Assembly: GCA_964426915.1 (NCBI GenBank)
Contig: CAYRTD010000011.1
Span: 1-51,332 of the forward strand
Origin: CAYRTD01 sp964426915
Lineage (GTDB): Bacteria; Bacteroidota; Bacteroidia; Bacteroidales; GCA-2748055
Reading direction: 5' to 3'
Length of the DNA: 51,332 bases
The number at the start of each line of letters is the position of its first letter. Within the stretch, counting starts at the first letter, position 1. The position numbers and the translations under genes are program-made. Of the stretch, positions 41,448-49,865 are shown one piece after another. The notes beneath the pieces were generated by a model that saw only the letters and a list, made by a program, of their open reading frames with translations, was not told where the DNA came from and did not search any database.

Positions 41448-42715
41448 TTAAACCTCTCTTTATAGGACCAAAGACCCAATGCAGGGTTGGAAATGTAAAA
41501 AATCTCTTCTCCGTCGGCTAAGGTATTATATCCGTCTTTAAGTTTTACCGGATCATACCGCTTCATCATTTCATTTAATGGAGCATATTTGTAATTTACA
41601 GATTCAATTTCCTCACGGGTCATGTGACCGGGACAATAGCAGATTTCAAACCTGTTTTCAGATGAGCCATGTATAAGATGTGCGGCCGCGCTCAGATTAT
41701 TGGCAAGATCCTCATTTTCCAGTGTAAAGTTCAGAATTTCCGGAGTAGTATAATATCCGTATTTTCTTATTAGCCGGTCAATTTCTTTATCTTCCCCAAA
41801 TTCGCGTAATCCCGGGGCAAGAACAACTAATTCACCGTCATCGGCAATGGCCATTCTTGTCCTGTATATACTTTTATTACCAAGCCAGGTACTTTTGAAC
41901 TCTCCGGGATCGAGAAAAACCACAACCCTTTTCAACTCTCGGTCGAGTAACTGAAAATTCACCTTAAGTGAAAGGTCAGAGGCCAGATTAAAACATTCCC
42001 TGTCATCGCCGGCAAATAGACCCCTCATGGCCATATCTCCACCCTCTTCCTTAGCCATGACGGTCTGAATATAAACAATAGGCAAATGGCTCGTGAAGTT
42101 TTCTGATGCATAATCGAGTACTTTTCTTACGGGTGTATCAGCACGGCCCATTATTCTCTCCATGCCATAAGCCGCACCCAGAAAATGACTTTTATTGATC
42201 CCTTCGGCACCACCGGTTCCTACAAATATGTTTTTATTATAATTTGCCATTCCTATTACCTCATGAGGCACTACCTGTCCTACAGAAAGAATCAAATCAA
42301 AATTACCTTCAATAAGGAGTTTATTGACCTGAGCCGGCCATGAGTAATCAAGCTTTCCTTCGGATATTTTATTTACATATTCACCGGGGACATCACCCAA
42401 CGTTATAATGTCATTTCTCCAATCGTGCTTTACAAATAATTCCCGGGGAATATCTCCGAACATTTTACGGATTTCCGGATCTGTCATTGGAAAATGAGTT
42501 CCCAGGGCCGGAAGAACAGCTTTCAGTCTTTCACCGTAATATTCATAAATAAACCGGGTAATTATTCCGGCAGCCGAATGAAAACGTGTAAAATCGGGTG
42601 GGATCACAAGTACCCTCGATCTTTCACCAATTGAATCCAGAATGTTGAAAACATATTCTCTCAGAAGAATATCATCAATTTTCAGATCTTTTTCACCTTT
42701 GCCAAAAAATAACAT
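41444..42715 (-). CDS. LarA-family (nickel-pincer) racemase/epimerase homologue
   Basis: A 423-residue cytoplasmic protein of the lactate racemase family (LarA/DUF2088). LarA uses a nickel-pincer nucleotide bound to a lysine to racemise 2-hydroxyacids. The residues that hold it in LarA have counterparts here: Asp41 in PPDFTR, His74 in LGTHFP, His151 in VVPHEVIG, Lys161 ten residues later and His177 a further 16 on, the same spacing as LarA His174/Lys184/His200. Substrate is unknown. Neighbouring hexuronate and phosphogluconate genes suggest a sugar acid; gluconate 2-epimerases are known in this family. LarB, LarC and LarE would be needed elsewhere. Confidence 0.8.
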   Translation of the reverse strand: MLFFGKGEKDLKIDDILLREYVFNILDSIGERSRVLVIPPDFTRFHSAAGIITRFIYEYYGERLKAVLPALGTHFPMTDPEIRKMFGDIPRELFVKHDWRNDIITLGDVPGEYVNKISEGKLDYSWPAQVNKLLIEGNFDLILSVGQVVPHEVIGMANYNKNIFVGTGGAEGINKSHFLGAAYGMERIMGRADTPVRKVLDYASENFTSHLPIVYIQTVMAKEEGGDMAMRGLFAGDDRECFNLASDLSLKVNFQLLDRELKRVVVFLDPGEFKSTWLGNKSIYRTRMAIADDGELVVLAPGLREFGEDKEIDRLIRKYGYYTTPEILNFTLENEDLANNLSAAAHLIHGSSENRFEICYCPGHMTREEIESVNYKYAPLNEMMKRYDPVKLKDGYNTLADGEEIFYISNPALGLWSYKERFK

Positions 42716-42778
42716 AATTATCAGTACCTTTCATTATCAGCCCTTTTTATTAAACCTGTCTTAAAGTAATTATCCCTG

Positions 42779-42853
42779 GTATCTGTCCATAATGTCCGAT
42801 ATCTGCGTTGCTCGACTTCATAGACAGACTCTCGACTCTATTGGCAGACACTG
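42779..42853. repeat. dispersed repeat family 1, short copy E
   Basis: Starts ATCTGTCCATAATGTCCGAT, then ATCTGCGTTGCT, and goes almost directly to the opposite end (CTTCATAGACAGACTC), followed by a second reversed end (CTCTATTGGCAGACAC). It looks like an internally deleted copy and separates the larA-like/pdxB pair from the HAD gene. Confidence 0.7.
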
Positions 42854-42908
42854 CCTACATCAATTATTAAAACAACATACCAATCGTAATGACATGCAAA
42901 TTAAGATA

Positions 42909-43799
42909 TTATTTCGTTTTCCAGTCAGGCTTTTCCGGTAAATAACTTTCGAACTCACTGATCAGCTTTTGCTCGTAATCACCTGCATAATTCCCATTAA
43001 AAAAGCGGTCGAGTGCTTCCTTGTAAAATTTCTCCCATGATTCTTCCTCATGACCGGGATTAACCGGGAAAAATAGTACACCGTTGGATTTTGCAGCCTT
43101 CAGATCACCCGGGGCATCACCTATCATCAGGATCTTTTCGGCAGGATACTTATCTATTGCACCAAGTTTTAAATGCTCTGTCTTTGTTCCGTATTCCTGT
43201 CCGGCGATCAGTCTGACATATTTATCTATTTCATTTTCCTTCCATTCCCTTTCCAGGGCTTCAACCGGAGTTTGAGATACTACCATGGCATCTGCTCTAT
43301 TGGTTATTTTATTGAGGGACTCTCTCACATAAGGGAAAGGGGGCATTCCATATACCATATCACTAATGGTATGATTAACCTGGAGAGACCATGCATATAC
43401 CCTGTCAATAAAAAAATCATCAACCTTATCTGCATATTTCCCAAGAACCGGATTGCCAAGCTTGGATTCGTTTTCTGTCCATTTCTTCAAGGAAGACACA
43501 TCGGGTAACTGCATGCCCCTTGCTTCTACTTCCGGACGTTCACTCAAAAGTCTGAATGTTTCAAGTAAAGCCAAAAAACGGTTTACACCTCTTGTTTTTG
43601 AATAAAGATTAACAAATTCCCACGTTTCGCGGGCATATTTGGATATCTTTTGCAACTCAAAAAATCGAATAAAATTAGGACAAAAGCATTCTTTCTGTTT
43701 AATTTCCATAGTATCAAATGCACATCCGTCCGAATCAATTCCGACAAAAAATTCCTTTTTCGGTTCAAGGGACTGTAATTTTTCTTGTGGATTCTTCAT
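42909..43799 (-). CDS. HAD-family hydrolase
   Basis: A 296-residue cytoplasmic phosphatase-like protein. HAD motif I is GIDSDGCAFDT (20-30) with two aspartates, motif II is VVSQTP around 187, a Lys lies in the middle part, and motif III/IV is MIGDAPGDLKAAKSNG. A helical cap of about 130 residues separates motifs I and II. It comes 58 bases after the PPi-phosphofructokinase gene on the same strand and is likely part of the hexuronate operon. The substrate may be a sugar phosphate, but nothing in the sequence fixes it. Confidence 0.82.
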   Translation of the reverse strand: MKNPQEKLQSLEPKKEFFVGIDSDGCAFDTMEIKQKECFCPNFIRFFELQKISKYARETWEFVNLYSKTRGVNRFLALLETFRLLSERPEVEARGMQLPDVSSLKKWTENESKLGNPVLGKYADKVDDFFIDRVYAWSLQVNHTISDMVYGMPPFPYVRESLNKITNRADAMVVSQTPVEALEREWKENEIDKYVRLIAGQEYGTKTEHLKLGAIDKYPAEKILMIGDAPGDLKAAKSNGVLFFPVNPGHEEESWEKFYKEALDRFFNGNYAGDYEQKLISEFESYLPEKPDWKTK

Positions 43800-43856
43800 A
43801 ATTTAATCTTGTAGTATTTTAAATAATAGCTTAATAGTTCTTTTTGAATATATGCT

Positions 43857-45140
43857 TTATAAATAAGCTTCAGGCAGATATTCATTCAGTTTTTTATCGG
43901 CAAACACAGGCTTAAAACGGGTAAAACGCTGCCGTCCGTTAATTATGGGGACGCTAACCCAATCTTCACCAATCAGGGGTCTCACATAAGACAGGAAATC
44001 ATCGGATACATCATAACCCGATGCGGAGATCCATTTCGAAGGAAATGTCCGTTCGGAAAGTGCAACTTTTTCAAGCGGAACTTTATCATAGCTTACGTTA
44101 TAAATAAAGCCGGGTTCTCTCAATATAGTGGCCATCCATCCGTTACCCTCCTTCATTGCGATATCTACGGCTTTCTGCCCTACTTTATAGGCTTCGTCGA
44201 GATCCACCGTGGAGGCATAAATCACTGTATCCCTCTGGTCGGTTCCCATAACCTGACCCCTTGCTGCACCCCGGGTCTTCAACCCTTTTTCGTTCAAGTA
44301 ATTAACTATATTCTGAAATACAGACTGCTGACTCGAACCAAAAGAAGTATGGCCAAAGGCATCTTTTACCTCTCCCAGAGAACCTGTATCAAAACCCTCG
44401 CTTACTACAACCACGCAACGTCCGTCTTTTTTAAGCTGATCATTTATATTGTCTGCCATTTCCTCCATCTTAACTCCCGATTCTGCAAGATATATCTGAA
44501 GAGGCATTTCACGCTTTGGATCGGCAAGCCTTGCTGCTGCAGGTATGTAGCCAATCTTTCTTCCCATTGCCTGGATTACAAGAACCGGGTCGGCGGGAGA
44601 GGATCCCATATTCTCTTCATTGGCATTCTGGATAATATGAGACCAGTATCTAGCAACGCTGCCATAACCGGGAGTATGGTCTATAAGTTTAAATTCACTA
44701 TCGCCAACATCGTTATCAATGGTTTTCGGAACCCCTGTGGCAATTAATTCAAGGCCTTTTTCCTTTGCCAGTTCGGCCACCTTAAAAGCTGTATGCTGGG
44801 AATCATTACCCCCAATATAAAAAAAATAACCGATGTCATGTGCTCTGAAAATCTCCATGATCCTTTCAAAATCTTTTTCCTGGTGATCCTTCAGTTTGTA
44901 CCTGCAGGTACCTATGGATCCGGCAGCAGGTGTATTTCTTAAAAGAGCAATTTCCTCTTCGCTCTGTACTGAAAGATCCAGCAACTCTTCCTTCAATACA
45001 CCTTCGATCCCATGCCATCCGGCATAGATCTTCCCAAAAGTTTCCGGAAACATTTTACAACTTTCTATGATCCCCCTAAGCGAGGAATTGATAACAGGTG
45101 AAGGCCCTCCTGATTGTGCCACGATTACATTTTTCGCCAT
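43857..45140 (-). CDS. 6-phosphofructokinase, PPi-dependent type
   Basis: Phosphofructokinase-fold protein of 427 residues. The nucleotide/phosphate loop AQSGGPSPVIN lies at 8-18; GGND at 110-113 and PKTIDND at 138-144 show the Asp and Lys pattern of pyrophosphate-dependent enzymes, where ATP-dependent ones have GGDG and no Lys at the second site. The motif GYGSVARYWS and MGRKIGYIPA are also typical. It would interconvert fructose 6-phosphate and fructose 1,6-bisphosphate. It starts 12 bases after uxuA and so sits inside the hexuronate operon, where a kinase acting on another keto-sugar is a thinkable alternative. Confidence 0.88.
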   Translation of the reverse strand: MAKNVIVAQSGGPSPVINSSLRGIIESCKMFPETFGKIYAGWHGIEGVLKEELLDLSVQSEEEIALLRNTPAAGSIGTCRYKLKDHQEKDFERIMEIFRAHDIGYFFYIGGNDSQHTAFKVAELAKEKGLELIATGVPKTIDNDVGDSEFKLIDHTPGYGSVARYWSHIIQNANEENMGSSPADPVLVIQAMGRKIGYIPAAARLADPKREMPLQIYLAESGVKMEEMADNINDQLKKDGRCVVVVSEGFDTGSLGEVKDAFGHTSFGSSQQSVFQNIVNYLNEKGLKTRGAARGQVMGTDQRDTVIYASTVDLDEAYKVGQKAVDIAMKEGNGWMATILREPGFIYNVSYDKVPLEKVALSERTFPSKWISASGYDVSDDFLSYVRPLIGEDWVSVPIINGRQRFTRFKPVFADKKLNEYLPEAYL

Positions 45141-45151
45141 AGCTAATTTTT

Positions 45152-46372
45152 TTAAGAATATACTGCATTTGATTTTTTGATTCCCAACTCAAGTCCCCTC
45201 AATTCTGCCATTCCCCGCAAAAGTCCGATTGCCGAATATCCGGGATTTGTTTTCTTTTTCAGGTCATCCAGAATTGTATGACCATGATCCGCCCGCATGG
45301 GGATTACATCATCGGGACGGTAAACCGAACGCCTCTTTTTCTGTTCCTTTAATATTGCAAGGATTACATTATACATATCCACATCCCCGCGCAAATGTCC
45401 TGCTTCGTGGAAACTACCATCTGAGTCTCGCTGAGTGCTTCTCAGGTGAGCAAAATTAAGCTTTGCCCCCAGCCGCTCCACAATGCCAACCAGGTCATTA
45501 TCCGGGTTAACAGCAAGTGATCCTGTACACAATGTAAATCCATTATATATGGAGTCGTGAAAATTCAACAATTGTACCAGATCATCCTCTGAGCTGACAA
45601 CCCTGGGTAAACCAAATAAAGAAAAAGGAGGATCATCAGGATGGATAGCCATTTTAACTCCTGATTTTTCAGCAACCGGAATGATCTGTTTTAGAAAATA
45701 TGCCAGGTTTTTGCGATAATTTTCAGAATCTATTCCTTTATATTGCTGAAGCTTCTGACGGAAAGATTCGATCGAATAACCTTCCTGTGCTCCGGGCAAC
45801 CCTGAAATAATATTCTTTTGAATAATATATCGTTGCTCATCGGACATATTTTCAAATTTATGTCTCGCTTTTTCAATCTGATCTTTCGTGTAATCTTCCT
45901 CAGCACCTTCTCTTTCCAAAATAAACAGATCAAAAGCTATAAACTCCGAGATATCGAAGGCCAGCGCCTTAGCCCCGTCCTCAAGAACAAATTCAAGGTT
46001 CGTTCTGGTCCAGTCTACCACAGGCATGAAATTATAACACACGGTTTTGATTCCCGCTTTTCCAATATTTCTTATGGATTCCTTGTAATTTTCAATGTAA
46101 TGATCGCGCGTCTCCCTGCCAAGCTTAATATCTTCATGCACAGGAACAGATTCAATTACCGACCATGTTAACCCCCGTTCTTTCGGAGGTTCCGTGGAAT
46201 CATCAAAAAGAATGTCATTCTTTCTCTCCATAATCTTTTCTATCGGCCATACTTCTCCTACAGGTATTTCATGTAATGCGGTAACTATTCCTGTAGCTCC
46301 GGCCTGCCTTATGTCTTTCAGAGATACCGGGTCATTGGGCCCGTACCATCTCCATGTTTGTTCCATACTCAT
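45152..46372 (-). CDS. uxuA: D-mannonate dehydratase
   Basis: Removes water from D-mannonate to give 2-keto-3-deoxygluconate, with a divalent metal. The 406-residue protein has EQTWRWYGPNDPVSLKDIRQ at the start, GATGIVTALH, CYNFMPVVDWTRT, MAIHPDDPPFSLFGLPRVVS and HLRSTQRDSDGSFHEAGHL, and MRADHGHTI near the end, supplying metal and catalytic residues of the UxuA family. It follows the SDR gene by 24 bases. The product would then need KdgK and KdgA, which are not in this window. Confidence 0.96.
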   Translation of the reverse strand: MSMEQTWRWYGPNDPVSLKDIRQAGATGIVTALHEIPVGEVWPIEKIMERKNDILFDDSTEPPKERGLTWSVIESVPVHEDIKLGRETRDHYIENYKESIRNIGKAGIKTVCYNFMPVVDWTRTNLEFVLEDGAKALAFDISEFIAFDLFILEREGAEEDYTKDQIEKARHKFENMSDEQRYIIQKNIISGLPGAQEGYSIESFRQKLQQYKGIDSENYRKNLAYFLKQIIPVAEKSGVKMAIHPDDPPFSLFGLPRVVSSEDDLVQLLNFHDSIYNGFTLCTGSLAVNPDNDLVGIVERLGAKLNFAHLRSTQRDSDGSFHEAGHLRGDVDMYNVILAILKEQKKRRSVYRPDDVIPMRADHGHTILDDLKKKTNPGYSAIGLLRGMAELRGLELGIKKSNAVYS

Positions 46373-46396
46373 TTTAAAACTCCTCTCTAATATTCG

Positions 46397-47248
46397 TTAA
46401 ACTCCACCAAAAGCACTATACCCACCATCAACCGGTATTACTATCCCCGTAATAAAAGATGAAATATCCGATACAAGATAAAGTAAGGTTCCCTGCAAAT
46501 CTTCAGGCTCTCCAAACTTTCCCATGGGAGTATTGCTTATTATTTTTTTTCCTCTATCAGTCAGATTTCCGGTATTCTCATCCACAAGCAGGAAACGGTT
46601 CTGATTCGTAAGAAAGAATCCGGGTGCAATAGCATTTACCCTCACACCTGTTTTTGCAAAATGAACGGAAAGCCATTCGGTAAAATTATTAACCGCCGAT
46701 TTGGCTGCAGAATATGCCGGGATCTTCGTCAAAGGTTTAAAGGAATTCATCGAAGAAATATTCACTATTGAACCCCTTCCATTTTTCACCATTACCTCGG
46801 CAAATACCATTGTAGGAAGAAGGGTTCCAATAAAGTTCAGGTCAAAGACTTTCTTAAAACCTTCCATTTTCAAACCGAAAAAACCCTCATCAAGAGAATT
46901 TTTGGTTTCACTGGTCAACTCTTCCAGACTGGTCGTTGCGTCGGGAGAATTTCCACCGGCTCCATTTATCAAAATGTCGATTTTCCCGAAATCTTTCAGA
47001 ATCTTTTCCTTTGCACGTATAAGATCATCTTTATCAAGAACATTGGATCCTATGCCCATACATTCATTACCGGTTTCGCTACTTATTTCCGATGCCAGGG
47101 ATTTTGCCACATCTTCTCTAAGGTCCAGAATCACTACTTTCACCCCGGCAGATGAAAGCGCCTTTGCCATCGCTGTCCCAATTACACCAGCTCCTCCGGT
47201 AATTATGGAAACTTTATCTTTCAAATCTTTAAAATTATGATTGGCCAT
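46397..47248 (-). CDS. uxuB: D-mannonate oxidoreductase (fructuronate reductase), SDR type
   Basis: NAD(P)-dependent reductase converting D-fructuronate to D-mannonate. The 283-residue SDR protein has ITGGAGVIGTAMAKAL (15-30), NGAGGNSP, and an intact active site, ISSMNSFKPLTKIPAYSAAK with Ser and Tyr-x-x-x-Lys. It is unrelated in fold to the long-chain UxuB of Escherichia coli but is the usual Bacteroidota and Firmicutes replacement. Position between the regulator and uxuA supports the assignment. Gap to the regulator is six bases. Confidence 0.85.
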   Translation of the reverse strand: MANHNFKDLKDKVSIITGGAGVIGTAMAKALSSAGVKVVILDLREDVAKSLASEISSETGNECMGIGSNVLDKDDLIRAKEKILKDFGKIDILINGAGGNSPDATTSLEELTSETKNSLDEGFFGLKMEGFKKVFDLNFIGTLLPTMVFAEVMVKNGRGSIVNISSMNSFKPLTKIPAYSAAKSAVNNFTEWLSVHFAKTGVRVNAIAPGFFLTNQNRFLLVDENTGNLTDRGKKIISNTPMGKFGEPEDLQGTLLYLVSDISSFITGIVIPVDGGYSAFGGV

Positions 47249-47254
47249 GTCTGT

Positions 47255-48304
47255 TTATTTATATTCGTAATACTTAAAATTTTCTTTGGTAATAATATCA
47301 ATGGGTATATACTGTTCCTGTTCAACGGATTTCTGTAGGACAAGTATATTAAAAAGAGTCATGATGCCTGCATATCCTTGTTGTTCCGGTTTTTGACTTA
47401 TAAGAAAATCTATCCATCCTTTTTTTAAGGCTTCAATATTCTGAGGTAGCAAATCATAACCAAGCAAGGATATATTATTAAGCTTGTGCTCCTCAAAATA
47501 CCGGGCAACCATGTATACCCGGGAATTAGTGACAAAAGAAGCCCTGATCCTGTAACGGTGAAGAATTCTTTGCATCTGGGTAGCAAAATTTTGTCCCTGC
47601 TCCTGTATGCAGTCCATCGTAATGATGTTACTTTTAATCCCGGGATGATCGGCAAAATATTTTCTGAATCCTCTTTCTCTTCTCAAAATGTGGTTATGAT
47701 TATCTTTTCTGCCGGCAATATTTACAATGAGGATATCTCCTTCCGATTTTAATCCATAGTTTAATAACTTTGCCCCAAGGTATCCGCTTTGAAGTGAATC
47801 CTGCCCTATATACAGCAATTCTCCGGCCTCTTCCAGATTAGAATTAAAAAGCATTACCGGGATAGTCATTTCTTTGCATTTATGTATAAAAGAAACCGAT
47901 TCTGAAGGAAAAACCGGAGCAAAAAGGATGGCATCAGGATTTTCATTCAATAATTCCAGCGATTTCTCCAAAAAAGAATTACTATCAAACTGATCGAAAT
48001 AAAAAGATTTTACCTCTACCCCAAAAGCAGAAACTTCATTTACAGCCTTTTCAATTCCTGCCTGTGGTGAGTTCCAAAAATCATTCTCGTTAACGGACAC
48101 GGGCATAAGTACAGAAAAAAGAAAACTTTTCCTGGAAGCAAGAGTCCTGGCAAGTATATCTGGCTGATATTTAAGTTCTTGAATAATAGACTCCACCTTC
48201 TCACGGGTTCGCTCCGAAACTTCTCCACGATTATGTATCACTCTGTCTACCGTTCCTGGCGAAACCTGTGCAAGACGTGCAATATCCTTTATTCGAACTC
48301 TCAA
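47255..48304 (-). CDS. LacI-family transcriptional regulator of the hexuronate genes
   Basis: DNA-binding repressor/activator of 349 residues. The N-terminal helix-turn-helix and hinge (IKDIARLAQVSPGTVDRVIH, then NRGEVSERTREKVESII) are followed by a periplasmic-binding-protein-like sensor domain to the C-terminus. No ATG fits the start; the first codon is TTG at 48304, directly preceding the HTH. It is the first gene of the leftward arm and faces uxaE across a 303-base gap that carries promoters for both arms and a palindromic operator. The effector is probably a hexuronate pathway intermediate. Confidence 0.88.
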   Translation of the reverse strand: MRVRIKDIARLAQVSPGTVDRVIHNRGEVSERTREKVESIIQELKYQPDILARTLASRKSFLFSVLMPVSVNENDFWNSPQAGIEKAVNEVSAFGVEVKSFYFDQFDSNSFLEKSLELLNENPDAILFAPVFPSESVSFIHKCKEMTIPVMLFNSNLEEAGELLYIGQDSLQSGYLGAKLLNYGLKSEGDILIVNIAGRKDNHNHILRRERGFRKYFADHPGIKSNIITMDCIQEQGQNFATQMQRILHRYRIRASFVTNSRVYMVARYFEEHKLNNISLLGYDLLPQNIEALKKGWIDFLISQKPEQQGYAGIMTLFNILVLQKSVEQEQYIPIDIITKENFKYYEYK

Positions 48305-48367
48305 TATGTTTTTGTTTATCAGTATTTTAATTAACTAATCTAAAAGTATAATAATTTTAATTCCCTA

Positions 48368-48400
48368 CAAAAATAGTAAAAAAAAAATTTGAAATCCAAA
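48368..48400 (-). promoter_or_regulatory. promoter of the regulator-uxuB-uxuA arm
   Basis: On the minus strand, TTTG (48400-48397), a 21-base spacer and TATTTTTG (48375-48368) match the Bacteroidota TTTG/TAnnTTTG promoter exactly. The start of transcription would fall near 48361, giving a leader of about 57 bases. Confidence 0.6.
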
Positions 48401-48418
48401 AAAAAAGTGGTAATTTCG
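48388..48418 (+). promoter_or_regulatory. promoter of the uxaE-uxaC arm
   Basis: TTTG (48388-48391), a 19-base spacer and TAATTTCG (48411-48418) match the TTTG/TAnnTTTG promoter with one mismatch. The -7 box overlaps the palindromic operator. The predicted leader is about 180 bases. The -33 box lies within the spacer of the opposing promoter, so the two overlap back to back. Confidence 0.55.
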
Positions 48419-48437
48419 TGTTCGTACACGGAAATTA
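48411..48437. promoter_or_regulatory. palindromic operator candidate for the LacI-type regulator
   Basis: The core CGTGTTCGTACACG (48417-48430) has five-base inverted arms CGTGT/ACACG around a central CG, as LacI-family operators do. It is flanked by a second inverted pair TAATTT/AAATTA. It overlaps the -7 box and transcription start of the uxaE promoter and is about 10 bases from the -33 box of the regulator's own promoter. Confidence 0.55.
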
Positions 48438-48607
48438 AGAACCCGGAACGCGAAAATGAGATAACCGAAAAATATCATAGTAACCGGCACACACATTCCT
48501 CTGGCATTCGGCATCATTTGCGTTAAATACCCTGTTACAGATACAGGGCTTGTCTTTTCTCCGAATAAAAATGAAATTGCATTTATGCTAAATAATAAAT
48601 TGATACT

Positions 48608-49855
48608 ATGAAACTTGAAAAATACTCCTTCGGAATAGGCGACCGCTTCGGAATGCAGGGTAAAGCACAGTTAACGGCAATTATAAAAGCAGCCAAAGCT
48701 GGTATAGATATAGTTCCTGTATGGAATAAATCAAACAGGGAACATCAGATTATAAATACCACGCCTGAAGAGGTCAGAACTGAAGCTGATCAGGCAGTAA
48801 AAAAACTTAACTGGACAAAAAATTATTATGTGGATGCAGATCATATTAACCTTTCCAATGTAGATCCTTTTATCGACTTTTCCGATTTTTTCACCATTGA
48901 CGTAGCCGACTTCATAGGAAAAAAAGCTGACAGATCGGATTTATCAGATTTTATCGATGAAAATAAAAGATATACGGGAGATTTTAAAATCGAAGGGATA
49001 GATGAGATCTTTAAGCTTTCTTCCGGGAAACTTGAAGAAATTGCCGGAAAATACCTCTTCGCCATCAAAAAAGCCTCAGAAATATACAATTACATTAAAA
49101 ATAAAAAAGGCGACAAGAACTTTATAGCTGAAGTTTCCATGGATGAAGTGGAAGATCCTCAGAGCCCGATTGAATTGTTCTTTATACTTTCAGGACTTGC
49201 AGCCATGAAGGTGCCGGTTCAGACTATCGCACCGAAATTTTCTGGACGGTTTAATAAGGGGGTGGATTATGTTGGAGATACAGGTCAGTTTAAAAGTGAA
49301 TTTGAAGCCGATCTTCTTGTAATAGATAAAGCACTCAGGGAGTTTGATTTACCCTCTAATTTAAAATTATCAGTACATTCTGGTAGTGATAAGTTTACGA
49401 TCTATCCTTTGATGGGTGAATTGATCAGGAAATATGACAAAGGTCTTCACGTAAAAACTGCCGGAACCACCTGGCTTGAAGAAGTAATTGGTCTTTCACT
49501 GGCAGGGGGAGATGCCCTGAAAATGACAAAATCCATTTACCGTAAAGCTTATGAAAGACGCGATGAACTTTGTAAACCTTATGCTACAGTTATTGATATC
49601 AATGATGATTTACTCCCTCTGCCCGGGGAAGTGGAAGCATGGTCCGGTGAACACTTTGCAAATGTTTTGAGACACATACCCGATCACCCGGACTATAATC
49701 CCAGTATCAGACAACTTATTCATGTAGGATATAAAGTGGCAGCAGAGTATGGTGAGGACTATATTCAACTGTTAAAACAGCATGAAGGCATTGTAGCTGA
49801 ACAGGTTACAGAAAATATTTTTGAGAGGCATATTCGCAGATTATTTAATATCTAA
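48608..49855 (+). CDS. uxaE: tagaturonate epimerase family protein
   Basis: UxaE interconverts D-tagaturonate and D-fructuronate, letting galacturonate enter the glucuronate branch. The 415-residue protein opens with KLEKYSFGIGDRFGMQGKAQ, and contains YYVDADHINLSNVDPF, FKIEGIDEIFKLS, VPVQTIAPKFSGRFNKGVDY and SVHSGSDKFTIYP, with His and Asp residues suited to bind a metal. It agrees with the UxaE family first described in Thermotoga. It overlaps the apparent upstream extension of uxaC and lies ten bases before its chosen start. It is the first gene of the rightward arm. Confidence 0.88.
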   Translation: MKLEKYSFGIGDRFGMQGKAQLTAIIKAAKAGIDIVPVWNKSNREHQIINTTPEEVRTEADQAVKKLNWTKNYYVDADHINLSNVDPFIDFSDFFTIDVADFIGKKADRSDLSDFIDENKRYTGDFKIEGIDEIFKLSSGKLEEIAGKYLFAIKKASEIYNYIKNKKGDKNFIAEVSMDEVEDPQSPIELFFILSGLAAMKVPVQTIAPKFSGRFNKGVDYVGDTGQFKSEFEADLLVIDKALREFDLPSNLKLSVHSGSDKFTIYPLMGELIRKYDKGLHVKTAGTTWLEEVIGLSLAGGDALKMTKSIYRKAYERRDELCKPYATVIDINDDLLPLPGEVEAWSGEHFANVLRHIPDHPDYNPSIRQLIHVGYKVAAEYGEDYIQLLKQHEGIVAEQVTENIFERHIRRLFNI

Positions 49856-49865
49856 AAATATAATC

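Noticed and set aside
48438..48607. Riboswitch in the uxaE leader
   Set aside because: Only one short hairpin (CCCTGT/ACAGGG, 48530-48548) is visible and no known riboswitch core was recognised.
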